From: Engraulis encrasicolus
Lineage: Eukaryota; Chordata; Actinopteri; Clupeiformes; Engraulidae
NCBI RefSeq assembly: GCF_034702125.1
Contig: NC_085875.1
Location: 41,836,770 to 41,900,769 of the forward strand
Reading direction: 5' to 3'
DNA length: 64,000 nucleotides
Shown: positions 13,054-40,906 of the stretch, one piece after another
How the letters are laid out: the number at the start of each line of letters is the position of its first letter
Numbering within the stretch: the first letter of the stretch is position 1
Notes under the pieces: generated by a model
Told to the model about the DNA's origin: nothing
What the model saw: the letters and a program-made list of their open reading frames with translations, nothing else
Database searches by the model: none
Position numbers and translations under genes: made by a program

Positions 13054-13810
13054 TTATCCAGCTGCCAAGCGCGTCGGCCAAGTGGCAAAACGTCATCGAT
13101 TTAACGTTAGTTCCTCTCTGTAACTTATCTGACAAGTATTAAACGTCGAATTGCACAATTTAGTCATATTTAGTAAATCTGAAGACTATCATGCACACCT
13201 CTCAACGTGTTCCATCTTGCCGTATTCCGTGGCGTGCTGCGTTTTTGCGACAGTACACTATTCCATGATGTCAAGTTAGGGCAACAATGACTTTATTCCG
13301 TGGCGCCGTGCTGTGTAACACAAACGGAAAACCAAGGGGATCACGACGTACAATAATGACAAGAATATATATATACACCATTAGACCGTAGTAAGAACGC
13401 ATCTATATATTAATGCCATTTTATCTATCTTTGCCTTTTGCTTGAAGGACGTCCGTAACACGCATGCGCACAAGGTCCAGCACGTAACCCTAGCACTGTC
13501 AATGGGACTCTGTCAGTGACTGGCAGTGGCAGACACCTGTGCACCAGCACAATGGTTTTACCAATCACCTCTTACACAATCCTTTATGTCTGCATGCACA
13601 CACCAGTTGATTATGATAAGGAAAGATGAAGACTGAAGCAGTAATGTATAATTGAGAGCGACATTTATGAATGCATAAAATAAATAATAACATGTATTTA
13701 AAAAATGCATATATAGAAATGCAAATAACAAAATTGGGCATGTTGCATAGAATAACTTTAAGAGGAATATACAATTTGTACAGACAAAGGGCTGATGAAG
13801 ATCAGACAAA
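13054..13810. promoter_or_regulatory. mcm8-crls1 spacer: crls1 promoter and mcm8 3' region
   Basis: The mcm8 stop codon and the crls1 start codon are only about 770 bp apart on the same strand, so this stretch must hold the mcm8 3'UTR and the crls1 promoter. An NRF1-like palindrome CGCATGCGCA lies at 13461-13470, which suits a nuclear gene for a mitochondrial enzyme. Repeated GGCGTGCTG/GGCGCCGTGCTG motifs lie near 13230-13320. Confidence 0.45.
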
Positions 13811-29741
<15,931 letters not shown>

Positions 29742-29826
29742 CTTTACGTGGAAAATGCAGACCTGATTCTTTTTATTATGGCATGTAATATCCCTCGTAG
29801 TAATGTAAGACAACAACATTGTACAA

Positions 29827-30145
29827 CAGGGATGGGGAACCTAAGTCTCGAGGGCTGTTTAAGGCCCTTGAGGCTGTTTTATCTGCCCCCCCCATATAAT
29901 TGTAATGTTATGCAGCTTCACATGAAATATGACATATTTTGTAAAGGAATCTTAGAAATTACATTTGCAATACAATTAAGTTATATTCAGGGGACCAAGA
30001 GAGGTGGCGGTCTGTTTGAAAGGTGGCTTCCTTCAATATAGGCGTAGAGTGCAGTGGGAAATCCTGGTTTGTGTTCATAGTACGGCCTTTGGAAAAATTA
30101 AAATTTTGAAGTGGTCCCTTGAATGAAAAAGGTTCCCCACACCTG
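29827..30145. mobile_element. hAT-type element fragment (CAGGGRTGGGGAACC ends)
   Basis: It starts CAGGGATGGGGAACC and ends GGTTCCCCACACCTG, an imperfect inverted pair. Its interior (GACATATTTTGTAAAGGAATC) is shared with segments near 33469 and 37733. No clean target duplication is seen. It lies upstream of the mcm8 start codon, probably in the 5'UTR intron. Confidence 0.6.
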
Positions 30146-30498
30146 CTTCTACTGCAACAACACTAGTCTCGCGAACAAGTAGCCTGTGATGACTGAAAGT
30201 GATGGAAGTCAGCTGACGATGGAGCAGAAAACTGACAGGCTCATTTCACATGTGATACATACTTTCTGTATCGAAGAATAGATCTAAAACTGTGCAAACC
30301 TGAAATATTGGTATTCACTACATGAATGTGCTACAGGGCAACCATAGATTCTTGCTTTAGCTTGCTAACTAACATTGCAAGAATTTGTAACGTGCTCCCA
30401 ATGTACGTTTCTATGATGACTGGGATCTTCTGCGAAAACATTACTTCACTTCAGCAGTACTTCAACGTAACAAAAATCTAGTTAGATGATAACTTACC

Positions 30499-30931
30499 TC
30501 TACTAACCTTCAGGATTCATCAGCTGCTTGTTGTTGCTGACTGGCTGCTATGTTTTTAATGTTGGCGCTGAAATGTCGTCACTTCCGCTTTCAGTGCGCA
30601 ATTTTGTTGACTGTGGAAAATACACCCCTGAAACCCTGTTGCAGTACAATCAAATTACATACTTGTTGTATGAGAAACATAGGAAATGGGATCATCTACA
30701 TTTCAACATTACATATCGGAGTAGACTATTTTTCTTTTATGTTATGAATTCAAATACCCGTGTGAGAAGACAGCTTGCAAAACCCATATGCGACGGTAGG
30801 TGGCGTTGAGCAACAGTAAATAATACGTGAAGATACAGCGGAGGAGAGGACGGTCACCACTACAGCATCCTTCATCCCTGCAGCATTTTAAACATTACGG
30901 ACGTATTTGTTCATTTTCACTATCAATAAAT
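30499..30931. promoter_or_regulatory. Head-to-head promoter of mcm8 and the SNAP gene
   Basis: A minus-strand GAGGTAAGT donor at about 30490-30498 marks a likely 5'UTR exon of mcm8 that starts near 30550. The SNAP gene start codon is at 30932. The two 5' ends are thus within about 400 bp. An ETS-like site (CACTTCCGC) lies near 30583-30591. This arrangement suggests a shared bidirectional promoter; the exact start sites are not visible. Confidence 0.5.
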
Positions 30932-33900
30932 ATGGACAACGCTGGAAAAGAAAAGGAGGCCATGCAACTGATGGCCGATGCAGATAAAAAAGTAAAATCA
31001 TCCGGCTCGTTTCTGGGAGGAATGTTTGGGTGAGCTCCCTTTACGGTGTATAATATGAATATAGGTAGCTACCTAGAGCTAAGCTATTAGCTGGAATGTT
31101 CTCAGCATCGTCATTCATCAGCCGTCACGCTACACACAGTGTGTAACATCGTATACATTTTGAGAACCCACTGCCAATCTAGCTACACAATTATTCATGT
31201 AACAATGATGTGTGGTTGTTATTGCATGATATTCCCCAACCCCCTGCCATGTCTTCTTTCTGGCTCTGGCATTGCGTCGGGTACATTTCTTGCCAGTGGC
31301 TTCAGTCGAATGGTGCTGTCCAATGTCAGAGCTCAGTAATGTTATGGCATATTCTCTTCTGCACAACCATGTCTGTGACATAACATCCATGTTACCAACA
31401 TAGCGCATAACCAAACAATGCAATTCTTAAAGGGCCTAAAAATGCTGCGAGGTCTGTCACAGTGATTGATTATTACTGTTTATTTTTTCACAGGGGAAAC
31501 CATAAGGTTGAAGATGCATGCGAAATGTATGCTAGAGCGGCCAACATGTTCAAAATGGCCAAAAACTGGACGGGTGAGAATACATATATTTCGGGGTGAA
31601 GTCTTTCTATGTGCATGTCGCTGAGGGATGACATTGCAACCGTGTTACTTCTGTATTCCCCTACTAGCTGCGGGGAACGCTTTCTGCCAGGCCGCGCGCC
31701 TGCACATGCAGATGCAGAACAAGCTCGACTCGGCCACCAGTTTTGTGGATGCTGGCAACGCTTACAAGAAGTCTGACCCGCAAGGTGAGGAAGGGCCAAG
31801 TACCCCACCCTTTAGCTCAAGAAATCCAAGTCATTCTCCTATTCTCACAAATGTTGATGAATATTGTTTTCAATCTGATTTTGAAACACATCCTACAGGT
31901 CGATGAGAATGTTTAATGAGGTACTTTTATAGACCCTCATCTAATTTTCGTGCAGCAGTATGAAATGCGATCAGATTGCAGTCACAGGCTCAGGGGAGTT
32001 GGCTGTAAGCAACAATAAATAACAGTCTTTTTCCTTTCCCCCAATGCAACCAAAAGAGGCTATCAACTGTTTAAATCAAGCCATCGATATTTATACAGAC
32101 ATGGTAAGACTCCTCTGTGGAGTTTTGAGAGGCTATAAAGTCTATATGTTTATCACAATATATTTCAATTCCAGGGGTATTATTGCAGAAAGCAGGTTAA
32201 ATCGCCTGCCTGTGGTAAACCTCATAATAAAGACTCCCTGTGGTGTCATTCTATTGGTTAATCAAAGACACAGTGCTCTGTTATTATGAGGTTTACCTGT
32301 GAGTCATTGGAATATTTCATTGATTAAACCCCAGGTCTATGAACTGTCTAACGAAGCATTTTCTTTGTTTGAAATGTGCATGTCTCCGAACATGTCATTC
32401 ATGTTTGTTGAGCAGTTTCTATGAACTAAGACGATAGTGTGTAGTTTACAATGTTTTGTGTAATAATTGTTAGATGAATATGCTCTTTGTTATTAGAATT
32501 GCCTGTACTTAAATGTCCCCATTATAGTACTGCTTTGAAGTCAGTTATGAGCATGCCTTTTGATGTGTGTATTGGTTTGTTCATAAATGAGACATAAATG
32601 AGATCAATCCTTGTTATTACCCGTTCACAACAGATTGCTGTCATATGCATGTGTTGTGTTGTCATTGTCTGTGTATTGTTTTTGCAGCTGTTTTACATGT
32701 TACTCTCTTTTCCAGGGGAGATTTACGATTGCTGCCAAACACCACATGACTATTGCAGAGATATATGAAGCTGAGCTTGTAGACATTGAAAAGGTGTGTG
32801 ACTTTGTGTGCATAAATAACCCATTCATATTAGTTTTCCCATATGCACGCATTCATTGTCAAGGCAATTAATAAAGAATGATAGAGAGTGCCTGTTTATT
32901 CACATATTTACTGGTTTATTGGCAGGCAATCGCTCATTATGAGCAGGCAGCAGATTATTACAAGGGGGAGGAATCGAACAGGTGAGAACAACTTTTGTGT
33001 GTGCTAATTTATGAGTCAGATGTACTGCTTAGAGTACATACTTCTGAAACATGCATTATATGTTTTTCTTTGTATCTTTTTGTACAGCTCCGCTAACAAG
33101 TGTCTGTTGAAAGTTGGACTTTACTGCGCTCAACTTGAGCAATACCCCAAAGCCATTGAAATATATGAGCAGGTATGTGACGTGAAAGCCCAACTGGGAC
33201 ACTCCAGCTCCCATTGTCATTGTGACACAGCACTCCACAGCGCACAAGTGCACACTGCACACAACGAAATTGCATTCATGCCTCACCCCTGCAAGGGGGC
33301 AGCCCCCAATGGTGCTCAAAAGGGAGCAGTGCGGCGGGACGGTACCATGCTCAGGGTAACTCAGTCATGGAGGAGGATGGGGGAGAGCACTGGTTAATTA
33401 CTCCCCCCACATGTGATGAAGATGACTGAAATGCTTCTAATTACCCATGAGTACTTTATATTGTCATCCAGGGGTGGTAAACTGTTTCATTCGAGGGGCC
33501 ATTTCGAATGTCATATCGTCCTCCACGGGTCATACTATGACCACAAACCAGGATTTCCCCCCTGCAGTTTAGGCCTATATTGACGGTGGCCTCCTTTACA
33601 GCAGACCCCACCTTCACTAGGTCCCCTGAAAATAGAACTGAATTGTGTTGCCAATGTAATTTCTAAGATTGCTTTACAAAACATGTCATGTTTCATGTGA
33701 AATTAAAATTACAAATTACAATTAAAATTATATTGGGTGCCAGATAACACGACGTCACGTGTGATAAGGATTCAAGGATTCAATTGAAGAATTTATTGTC
33801 ATTGTCAAAAAGGCAACGAAATTGTGTTTGGGGTACAATACTTAGTAGCAGCAGGTTTCCAAGTAAAGTGCAAAACGAGGTAAAAGTGACACCAGTGCTT

Positions 33901-33994
33901 GACCCCCCCAGCCCCCCCATCCCACTTAAAGTGCAGCAGAGATTAAGTGCATAATACGACACCCCCCCCTCTCTCAAACATGCGCGCGCGTACG

Positions 33995-34084
<90 letters not shown>

Positions 34085-37000
34085 TGCCCAAAGGATAGAT
34101 GGATAACATTTAAGACTAATAACGGCCCCCGAGCCATAGGTTACCCATCCATGCTTTAGGCAGTGGTAAATTGCTATTCTTTTTCTTTTTTCTGCAGGTT
34201 GCAACCAACACAATGGACAACCCATTGCTGAAATACAACGCTAAAGAATACTTCTTCAAGGCAGCCTTATGCCACTTCATTGTTGATGAGCTGAACGCAA
34301 AGGTAGATAGATGTGTAGCTCCCTAGTGGAATATTGTTGTGTGAGCATTATTCTGTTCAATGACAAGTCAGTCTGTTCAATGACTTTCATTCATGATGAC
34401 TCCCTTAACACCATTGTTGTGTTTTCAATGTAATATTACATGTCATGTAACATGATCAGACATTATTTGGGGGAAGAAACACTGAACAAAGCAAGCACTG
34501 TGCAAGGATACCATCATATTCATATTTTTCATATGGGGTGCCACAGAAAAAGTTTGGGAACCACTGCAATAGTAGATCAGATGTTCAGTAGGTACAGAAC
34601 CTTGTGTTTGATAGTGGTCCAGTTGTCTTTGCATGAGGTATAATGCTGCTGCTTTCTTTCTCAGCTTGCCATTGAAAAGTATGAAGGGATGTTCCCAGCC
34701 TTCACTGACTCAAGAGAATGCAAGCTTTTGAAGGTAAACATTTTGTACATTTCAAACACTTTATCAATAGAATGAGTCAGATTGTTTAATTGATGCTGTT
34801 AATTAAGCTGTGTCTGGTTTCCCAATAACCTCTTACTTAGTGCAGTTGACCAAAGGTACAGTAGCTGATGTAATATGTAATATTTTCAGTAGTTTATTTC
34901 CATAATTCATGCTGCTCACTCACAAATGATACCCTTTTCCATTAAAACTTACCATCACCATCAAATTATAAGTATTCATTATGACTTGGAAAATTACACT
35001 TTTCATACATGAAAAGGTGGGTCCATCATTTTGAATTTCCAGTAACAGACATTTTTAGCTGCAAAACGTACTGTCTTTTGGCCATACTAGTAACGATTAG
35101 TTAATTACTTAGTGCATATTCTTGAACAGATCGAATTTGCGAATAGGCAGCACAGTTGCAGATGCATAGTTGCAATGCCTACTCTGGCCACAATCCGACA
35201 TACCATACCATACCATACCATACCATACCATACCATACCATACCAAAGTTGCTCACTTTCCTGAGTGTGATTGCCAAGCCCATACTTCAGAGATATCTTT
35301 GCTTCATCATTCTCAACTGGCTAAAACCATTCCTGGCAAAAACGATATCAGCACATTTGATTCTTATCAAAAAAAAGAACCTTGAAGTCAGTAGAAATAG
35401 GGTGAGCAGAGGACTGAGCAAATAAAAACACAGCAGTTTTTTGTAATTGACACATCTTATCTTCAAGACTTAATATTCGCCCTCTAATATGATTAGGTGA
35501 TTGGGCGATCAGATTAAATGCTCTAGTCTAGACATAACTGCCATTAAAATGAGTCTCCTCCATACACATCCTCCATGACTGCCACAAGTTACCTGCTCCG
35601 TGTGCTGAGAAGCACAGACGTTGCCTACCCTCCCAGATGAGATTTGAATTGCGTAACAGTGCCCAGTTTGTCTGCAGTTCAGGCCAGGGCATCCTCAGTG
35701 TGGCAGAGGTTAATATGTTGGGGTCATATTTTGCGCCGGCTGATTCGTAAGCAGCTGAAGAAGGCATGCTTTTTTTCCCACAACAACCTAGGAGCCAATT
35801 TCCTGCACCAACAACACGAAGCAGTAGTACAGCATTAGCCAACCTAATAGCTGTTATAACAAATACGTGAAAAGTTGGAATGGATCATAGTGTGCCATAT
35901 CTTTGGATTGAGCTGCAGTCTTTTTTCTGTGTGTGTATAGAAAATGTTATTTCATCTCAAGACATGAAATTTGATAACCCAACAGGACATTTTCCCTGGG
36001 TAGTAACAGCAGCAGCGCAGAATGTGAATAGCTTAAATGTAATTCTGAGTTTGATGGCTAAATAAATAAAACAGAAATTGGGCTGCTATGCCACGGTATA
36101 ATACTGTTTTGAAATTCCACTGATAGCTTCACATCAAAACAAATAGTCCCAGCAGATACGTGGCAGCCATCAATTTGCATGTTTTCAACTCATTAATGGA
36201 AATGGGTCTAAACAACGTTAAAGTCACTGCAAGCTCCGCCATGCAAATAAAATAAAACAACAGCTTGCATGACAAACAGAAGGAAATGAATATGTATGAG
36301 ATTAATGTCAGAATCAACACGCCATGCATTTGGTTTAGCTGAGTAGTAAGCGTATATGTGTGCTCTATACCATTTAATTTATCTGTTGCTGCCTGCTATA
36401 CTGTCACTGATTTCCATTTGTGGTTTTGATCTGTGTCATTGCTGTGAAGGAGTAGTCTAGGCTTTTGACTAACAAAGTGCCAAACATGAACACTTATGAT
36501 CTTTGGGACTCAGCTTGCAAATACGCAGAGTAGAAGACACCATAAGAATGTCCAGCTACATATCTATTTCTGGGGTGGTTACATGTTGCTACCCATTAGC
36601 CTTAACTTGTATTGCATTATATTAAATTATACACACAACATTCAGAGAGTTAGACATAACGTTTACAAGCATTTACAACTCCATTCACAGGTACTTAAGA
36701 GGAGAACAGCGCAAACTAGAAGTGTATGGGAAGTTCAAGGGTACCCAGTGAAGTACACAGGGTATCAGTTGATTAGGCTAATGTAATGTGGATATGCTGA
36801 CTCACAGGGATCATAGCAGTTGCGTAACGCCGGTCAAGGGGCTTCAGGCCACTCTGTCCTTAAATCCCCCTCACCCTTATTTAAAAATGCCAAACCCATT
36901 GGCAAAAGTCTTCAAGAGTGCTATTCGCAAGGAACCCCCTAACCCTAGCAAATCACCAATGTCATTGAGATTCCTTTCGCATACCACCTCTACAAACCCA

Positions 37001-39882
37001 TGGGACACAGCAAGATTTGTTTTGTTTCGTTTTTTTAATGAAATGAAGTGTCTCTAGTTATCCCTCAGGATAATGGATCCTCAAATGCTCTCATACTTTA
37101 TTATGTCGCTTATTTGAAATTACTTATTTGAAATGCCAGTGCAAATTTTACCTCCAAGCTAGCAGTTAACATTGAGTCCTATGAGACCAGTTAGCCGCCA
37201 GCTGGTCTCATTGGACTCAATGTTAACTGCTAGCTTGGAAGTAAAATTTGCACTGCCATACCCAGAGAACGGTTGAAAGTATAGGAGAACGGTAAAACCC
37301 TTTTATCTAACTCAGGGGTGTCAAACTCAGGCCCGGGGGCCAAATCTGGCCCGCGGAGTCACTTTATTTGGCCCGCGAGATCATTTCAAATGTGTATTAC
37401 AGTTGACCCTCATACATCATTAATGTACAGTTTACCAAGACTTGAACATGAAATGTGGTTTTTCTCAGAAGTATGAGCGGGCCCAGGCCAATGACACAGC
37501 TCACACTCCTATGCAATACAATATGTGCCAGTGTGTGTGAAATTGAACTATGAGTAAGTGCGTGCCAGCAGGATTTTAGTCCATTTATTACAAATAAATC
37601 TTGAGTTCGGCCCTCGACTTCATTCCATATTTTGATTTTGGCCCTCGGTCAATTTGAGTTTGACACCCCTGATCTAACTCAAGGAGAGGAGTAAAATAAG
37701 CTTATTTCCAAAATGGGACAGTATCACTTTAAGACCTAGGCAGCCTAGGCAGCCACCTTTAAAACAGACCCCACCTTCTGTATGTCCCCTGAATATACCG
37801 TAGCTTAATTTTATTGCAAACGTAATTTGTAAGATTCCTTTGCAAAATATGTCATATTTTATATGAAGCTGCATAACATTAAAATTATGTCGAGGGCCGG
37901 ATAAAACGGCCTCAAGGGCCGTAAACCCATAAACCCCCGTAAGCCCCACCCCTGCTCTAGAGTCTATTTGGTCACAGAGTACTCTGTACAGTACCCCAAT
38001 AGAACTAGTAAGAAGACACTTTTCAAGTTGTTGAATTTGATTTGAACATGAAGTATATGAATGCTTGGGTAGTTGTGAATTAACATCTACGACATAGCTC
38101 TGGAAAAATGGGTGGCGTCCTACATTTCAGACGATGTGAATTCTCAAAGCTCCTGTCAGATAAATTGCCACGCGTGACAAGGGCTCATCTTGGTAATTGA
38201 TATACGATATGTTGTTGCTAAAATTACCTTTTACCCCATATACTGTATGTGTCTCAGGAGATATGGTGTCACAGTTAACAGTGTGGAGACAGCTGTGTGT
38301 TCAGCAGTAGATTTACAAGGTCTGACTGATGCAGCGTGCTTGAACGGGTTCACTGCAGATATTGTAATTTAGTATAACCAGGATTTGATAGAAGCCTGTA
38401 CTTCCTTACAAAATAAAGGAGGTGTAATGAAGACCAATTTTTGTCTGAACTAAATTTTGTGTATCGGTAGTTACTGCACTTTGCCTTTGCAGGGCAGTGT
38501 AAGCCCTAAGATTTTTTTGTGGTTTGGCTCACCTAAAAAAATGAATCAATAATAGCTTTTAAATGTGCTTACATTGTCTTGGTCTCTATGGGTAAGGCTC
38601 CAGAGAGCATGTTAGCATAGCTGTTAGTACATGTTAGTCACTCCATGTGGCCAAACCAAATGATATGGAAATCCTTCCGAGTGCTTATTAAAAGTTTGAA
38701 GTGTTGGTTTGACTTTGGCATGCAAACTAAGCACTTGTACTGTGAAAGTACTCAAAAGTGCTCAGAAAAGGCCTTCTTGGTTCTCTGGAGACAAACTCAT
38801 TAAAATCAGGATTTAGATGCACTTGAAAACATATTTTGGTACGGCTATGATTCTGAAGTTTTATTTAAAGCAAACACTCTTCTATATTTCTGAATTTCCT
38901 GTCACCCCTTCAGCTTAGCACATTTCAACAGATGCGAAGCAACTGTGTATAAAACTACCACTAATTCACAACATTTCACAAACATGAAGATGCTTGTATA
39001 TGCCTGACGCTTGTACCACTGTATCACAGTATCGTATGGCATGGTCACTGACATGGGAATTGGTTGATAATACAAGCTGATGCCATTCTGAATGCAATCA
39101 TTTGCCGGATTTTGCTGTTTTACCAAATCTGACGTCGTTGTGCACCAGTCTAGTCTATTTCAATTGTCATGCAAACACAATAATGTCACAATAGGTCAAT
39201 GCCCCATGCAAACACAGAAGAACAACTCCATTGATTGACCTCTGTACTGTATACACAACTATACAATGCACCAGTACACAGCATGGGCTGGTTCTGCATC
39301 AGTCAATTGTACCGTTATTAGTGTTTACACAGCTGGTTAAATGTCTGCTGTCATGTTAGTTTGCTCCCTGGTCACAAAGACAAGAATATTGATTTCTATA
39401 AAAATGTTTGCCCTCATCATGACATGATATAGGTAAATAACTAAAAATGCAAGCTTATATTTCTGTCATACAATAGTTTGCTGCACATATTTGCCGTGGC
39501 CTCTTTGTGCAGATAGGGTCGGCAGCGGGCCTATTCACTGTTTGCTGAAAATACTCAGCTACATCATAACAACATTGCTATGACATTGCTGAGTGCCTTA
39601 AGTAACAGATTAAGACATAGCCATTACAATTTTGGTGACAGTAAGGTTTATAACATAGGTTCTGCGCAAAGGGGTTCATATTAAAATTGCATTGTATTCA
39701 TGTTAACTTTGAAGGTCTGAATTTCTTCTGTTTCAGAAACTCCTGGAGGCTCATGAGGAGCAGAACAGTGAAGCGTACACCGAGGCTGTAAGTTATAAAC
39801 CCCAAGTCATCACATAGTCTTTTTGGCTTGAGTGCATTCTGTTTCAACAAGTTAACATGCGGTATGGCAACGGGAGGCTACC

Positions 39883-39977
<95 letters not shown>

Positions 39978-40243
39978 CCCACAGTAATGCAGGTGCAAGT
40001 GTAAGGCAGGTCAATTTGGAGCAGTATACTTAGTGATAATAAAACACCACACAATGACTGCACACTTCTGGGAATGTTTTTGAGCAAACTTCAAATCAAG
40101 TCAAGTGTACTTAATTGTAAAAAAAAAAAAAATCATGTAACAGGGTTAGCACAGAAGTCTGAAGTTGCTTTTGACCAGTCTCCAATGTGCAGTTAAACTA
40201 AACATAGGCCCTACATATATAAGACATTGACGCTCACACACAC

Positions 40244-40275
<32 letters not shown>

Positions 40276-40451
40276 GCGCGCGCGCACACACAATGTGAAG
40301 AAACTTAACTGTGACTTGACTTGACCTCACGCAATGGTTGTGTCGACAGGTTAAGGAGTATGACTCCATCTCCCGTATTGACCAGTGGCTGACCACCATG
40401 CTGCTGCGCATCAAGAAGAGCATCCAGGGAGATGCTGGAGACCTGAAGTGA
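30932..40451 (+). CDS. napb: Soluble NSF attachment protein (beta/alpha-SNAP)
   Basis: SNAPs bind SNARE complexes and recruit the ATPase NSF to take them apart after membrane fusion. Eleven exons: 30932-31029, 31494-31573, 31668-31784, 32057-32103, 32716-32793, 32926-32981, 33088-33172, 34198-34302, 34665-34733, 39737-39787 and 40350-40451. All have AG/GT boundaries and consistent phases, giving 295 residues, the length of alpha-SNAP. The N-terminus [20 protein letters not shown] favours NAPB over NAPA (alpha-SNAP usually begins MDNSGKE). The TPR-like helices are complete ([52 protein letters not shown]), and so is the NSF-activating C-terminus ([19 protein letters not shown]). The ninth intron is 5 kb and full of repeats. 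The assignment to napb rather than napa is moderate; SNAP identity is firm. Confidence 0.93.
33185..33420 (-). repeat. tRNA-derived SINE, truncated, antisense in SNAP intron 7
   Basis: Starting about 13 bp after the exon 7 donor, the sequence matches the tail and body of the longer SINEs at 43215-43545 and 43753-44140 (GCCCAACTGGGA, CATTGTCATTGTGACACAGC, GCAGCCCCCAATGG, GAGCACTGGTTAATTACTCC). The tRNA-like head is missing. No clear target duplication is seen. Confidence 0.7.
33469..34153. mobile_element. hAT-type element carrying an internal (CA)n expansion
   Basis: CAGGGGTGGTAAACTG at the left and GGTTACCCATCCATG at the right are imperfect inverse ends. The interior shares a GTCCCCTGAAAATAGAACTG/TTACAAAACATGTCATG stretch with 29827-30145 and 37733-37953. 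A Z-DNA-like GCGCGCGTACGCGT run and about 80 bp of (CA)n sit inside. No target duplication was found, so the borders are approximate. Confidence 0.5.
33982..34080 (+). repeat. (CG)n/(CA)n alternating purine-pyrimidine tract
   Basis: GCGCGCGTACGCGTAC runs directly into about 80 bp of uninterrupted (CA)n, in SNAP intron 7. Alternating CG then CA is the classic Z-DNA-prone pattern. Confidence 0.9.
35198..35244 (+). repeat. (ATACC)n pentanucleotide satellite
   Basis: About nine perfect copies of the pentamer ATACC/TACCA lie in the 5-kb SNAP intron 9. Confidence 0.9.
37133..37728. mobile_element. Foldback MITE (TTAA family), left end truncated, split by hAT
   Basis: The core 37140-37256 is a near-perfect palindrome around GCCGCCAGC; its arms carry CTAGCAGTTAACATTGAG and the inverse. 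It matches the full copy at 57600-57943. The right end AAATGGGACAGTATCAC is followed by TTAA at 37729-37732; the outer left arm is lost. A 359-bp hAT element interrupts the right arm. It lies in SNAP intron 9. Confidence 0.8.
37313..37671. mobile_element. hAT MITE nested in the foldback element
   Basis: The ends CAGGGGTGTCAAACTC and GAGTTTGACACCCCTG are perfect inverse complements. They are flanked by ATCTAACT on both sides (37305-37312 and 37672-37679), an exact 8-bp target duplication within the foldback MITE. There is no ORF. Confidence 0.92.
37733..37953. repeat. hAT-type element fragment
   Basis: The sequence GACCCCACCTTCTGTATGTCC through TAAAACGGCCTCAAGGGCC and CCACCCCTG resembles the inverse of 29827-30145. 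It directly abuts the TTAA end of the foldback MITE. It is incomplete. Confidence 0.5.
39881..39975 (+). repeat. (GT)n microsatellite
   Basis: About 95 bp of uninterrupted (GT)n begins roughly 95 bp after SNAP exon 10. Confidence 0.95.
40235..40291 (+). repeat. (CA)n with (CG)n core
   Basis: A (CA)n tract interrupted by CCCACCC and CGCGCGCGCG lies about 60 bp before the last SNAP exon. Confidence 0.85.
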
Positions 40452-40900
40452 ACACCCATATACGTCGTGCAGTGCCATTTCCACAATCCTGATGTGGAAC
40501 TTTGTTTTGTTTTGTTTTTTCTTTCTTTTTTTCCGTGTGTGTGTGTGCGGCAATCCTCAGTGCGGATCAGAAAAGATTTGTAGTGTGGATGACTTATGGG
40601 GTTTTGGTATTACTCAGCCTTTCAGCTGACTTAACACCTGCTGAGCCACATAGCCATCTATCCTTGGAGATTTCTTTCAGTGTCTGTAGCCTAGAGGTTA
40701 AGCCATGATCCGCAAATTGTTAATAGTTTTGCACAGCTAGTGTTGGTTGTTTCCCAGTACCGTCATCCATCTAAAAGGGATCCATTTAACCTTTAAAATC
40801 TTGGGACTTTTTTTTTTTGTTCTTTTTTTTTTCTCTTGCCGTAATCACTGTTACTGCTGTGTAATAACTGTTTCCAGTGGTCATTAAGTGTCATGTACTC

Positions 40901-40906
40901 AATAAA
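40901..40906 (+). terminator. Poly(A) signal of the SNAP gene
   Basis: AATAAA lies 450 bp after the stop codon and is followed by a TG-rich stretch (TGTCTTGCATGATGTGC), as expected for a vertebrate cleavage site. Confidence 0.6.

Noticed and set aside
30528..30809. 93-codon open frame between mcm8 and the SNAP gene
   Set aside because: It lies in the divergent promoter and overlaps a second frame equally open; no protein features.
35198..35244. Regular short direct repeats that might suggest a CRISPR array
   Set aside because: Pure pentanucleotide satellite with no spacers, in a vertebrate intron.
39881..39975. Long Cys-Val and Thr-His repeat peptides at this and other CA/TG tracts
   Set aside because: Trivial translations of dinucleotide microsatellites.
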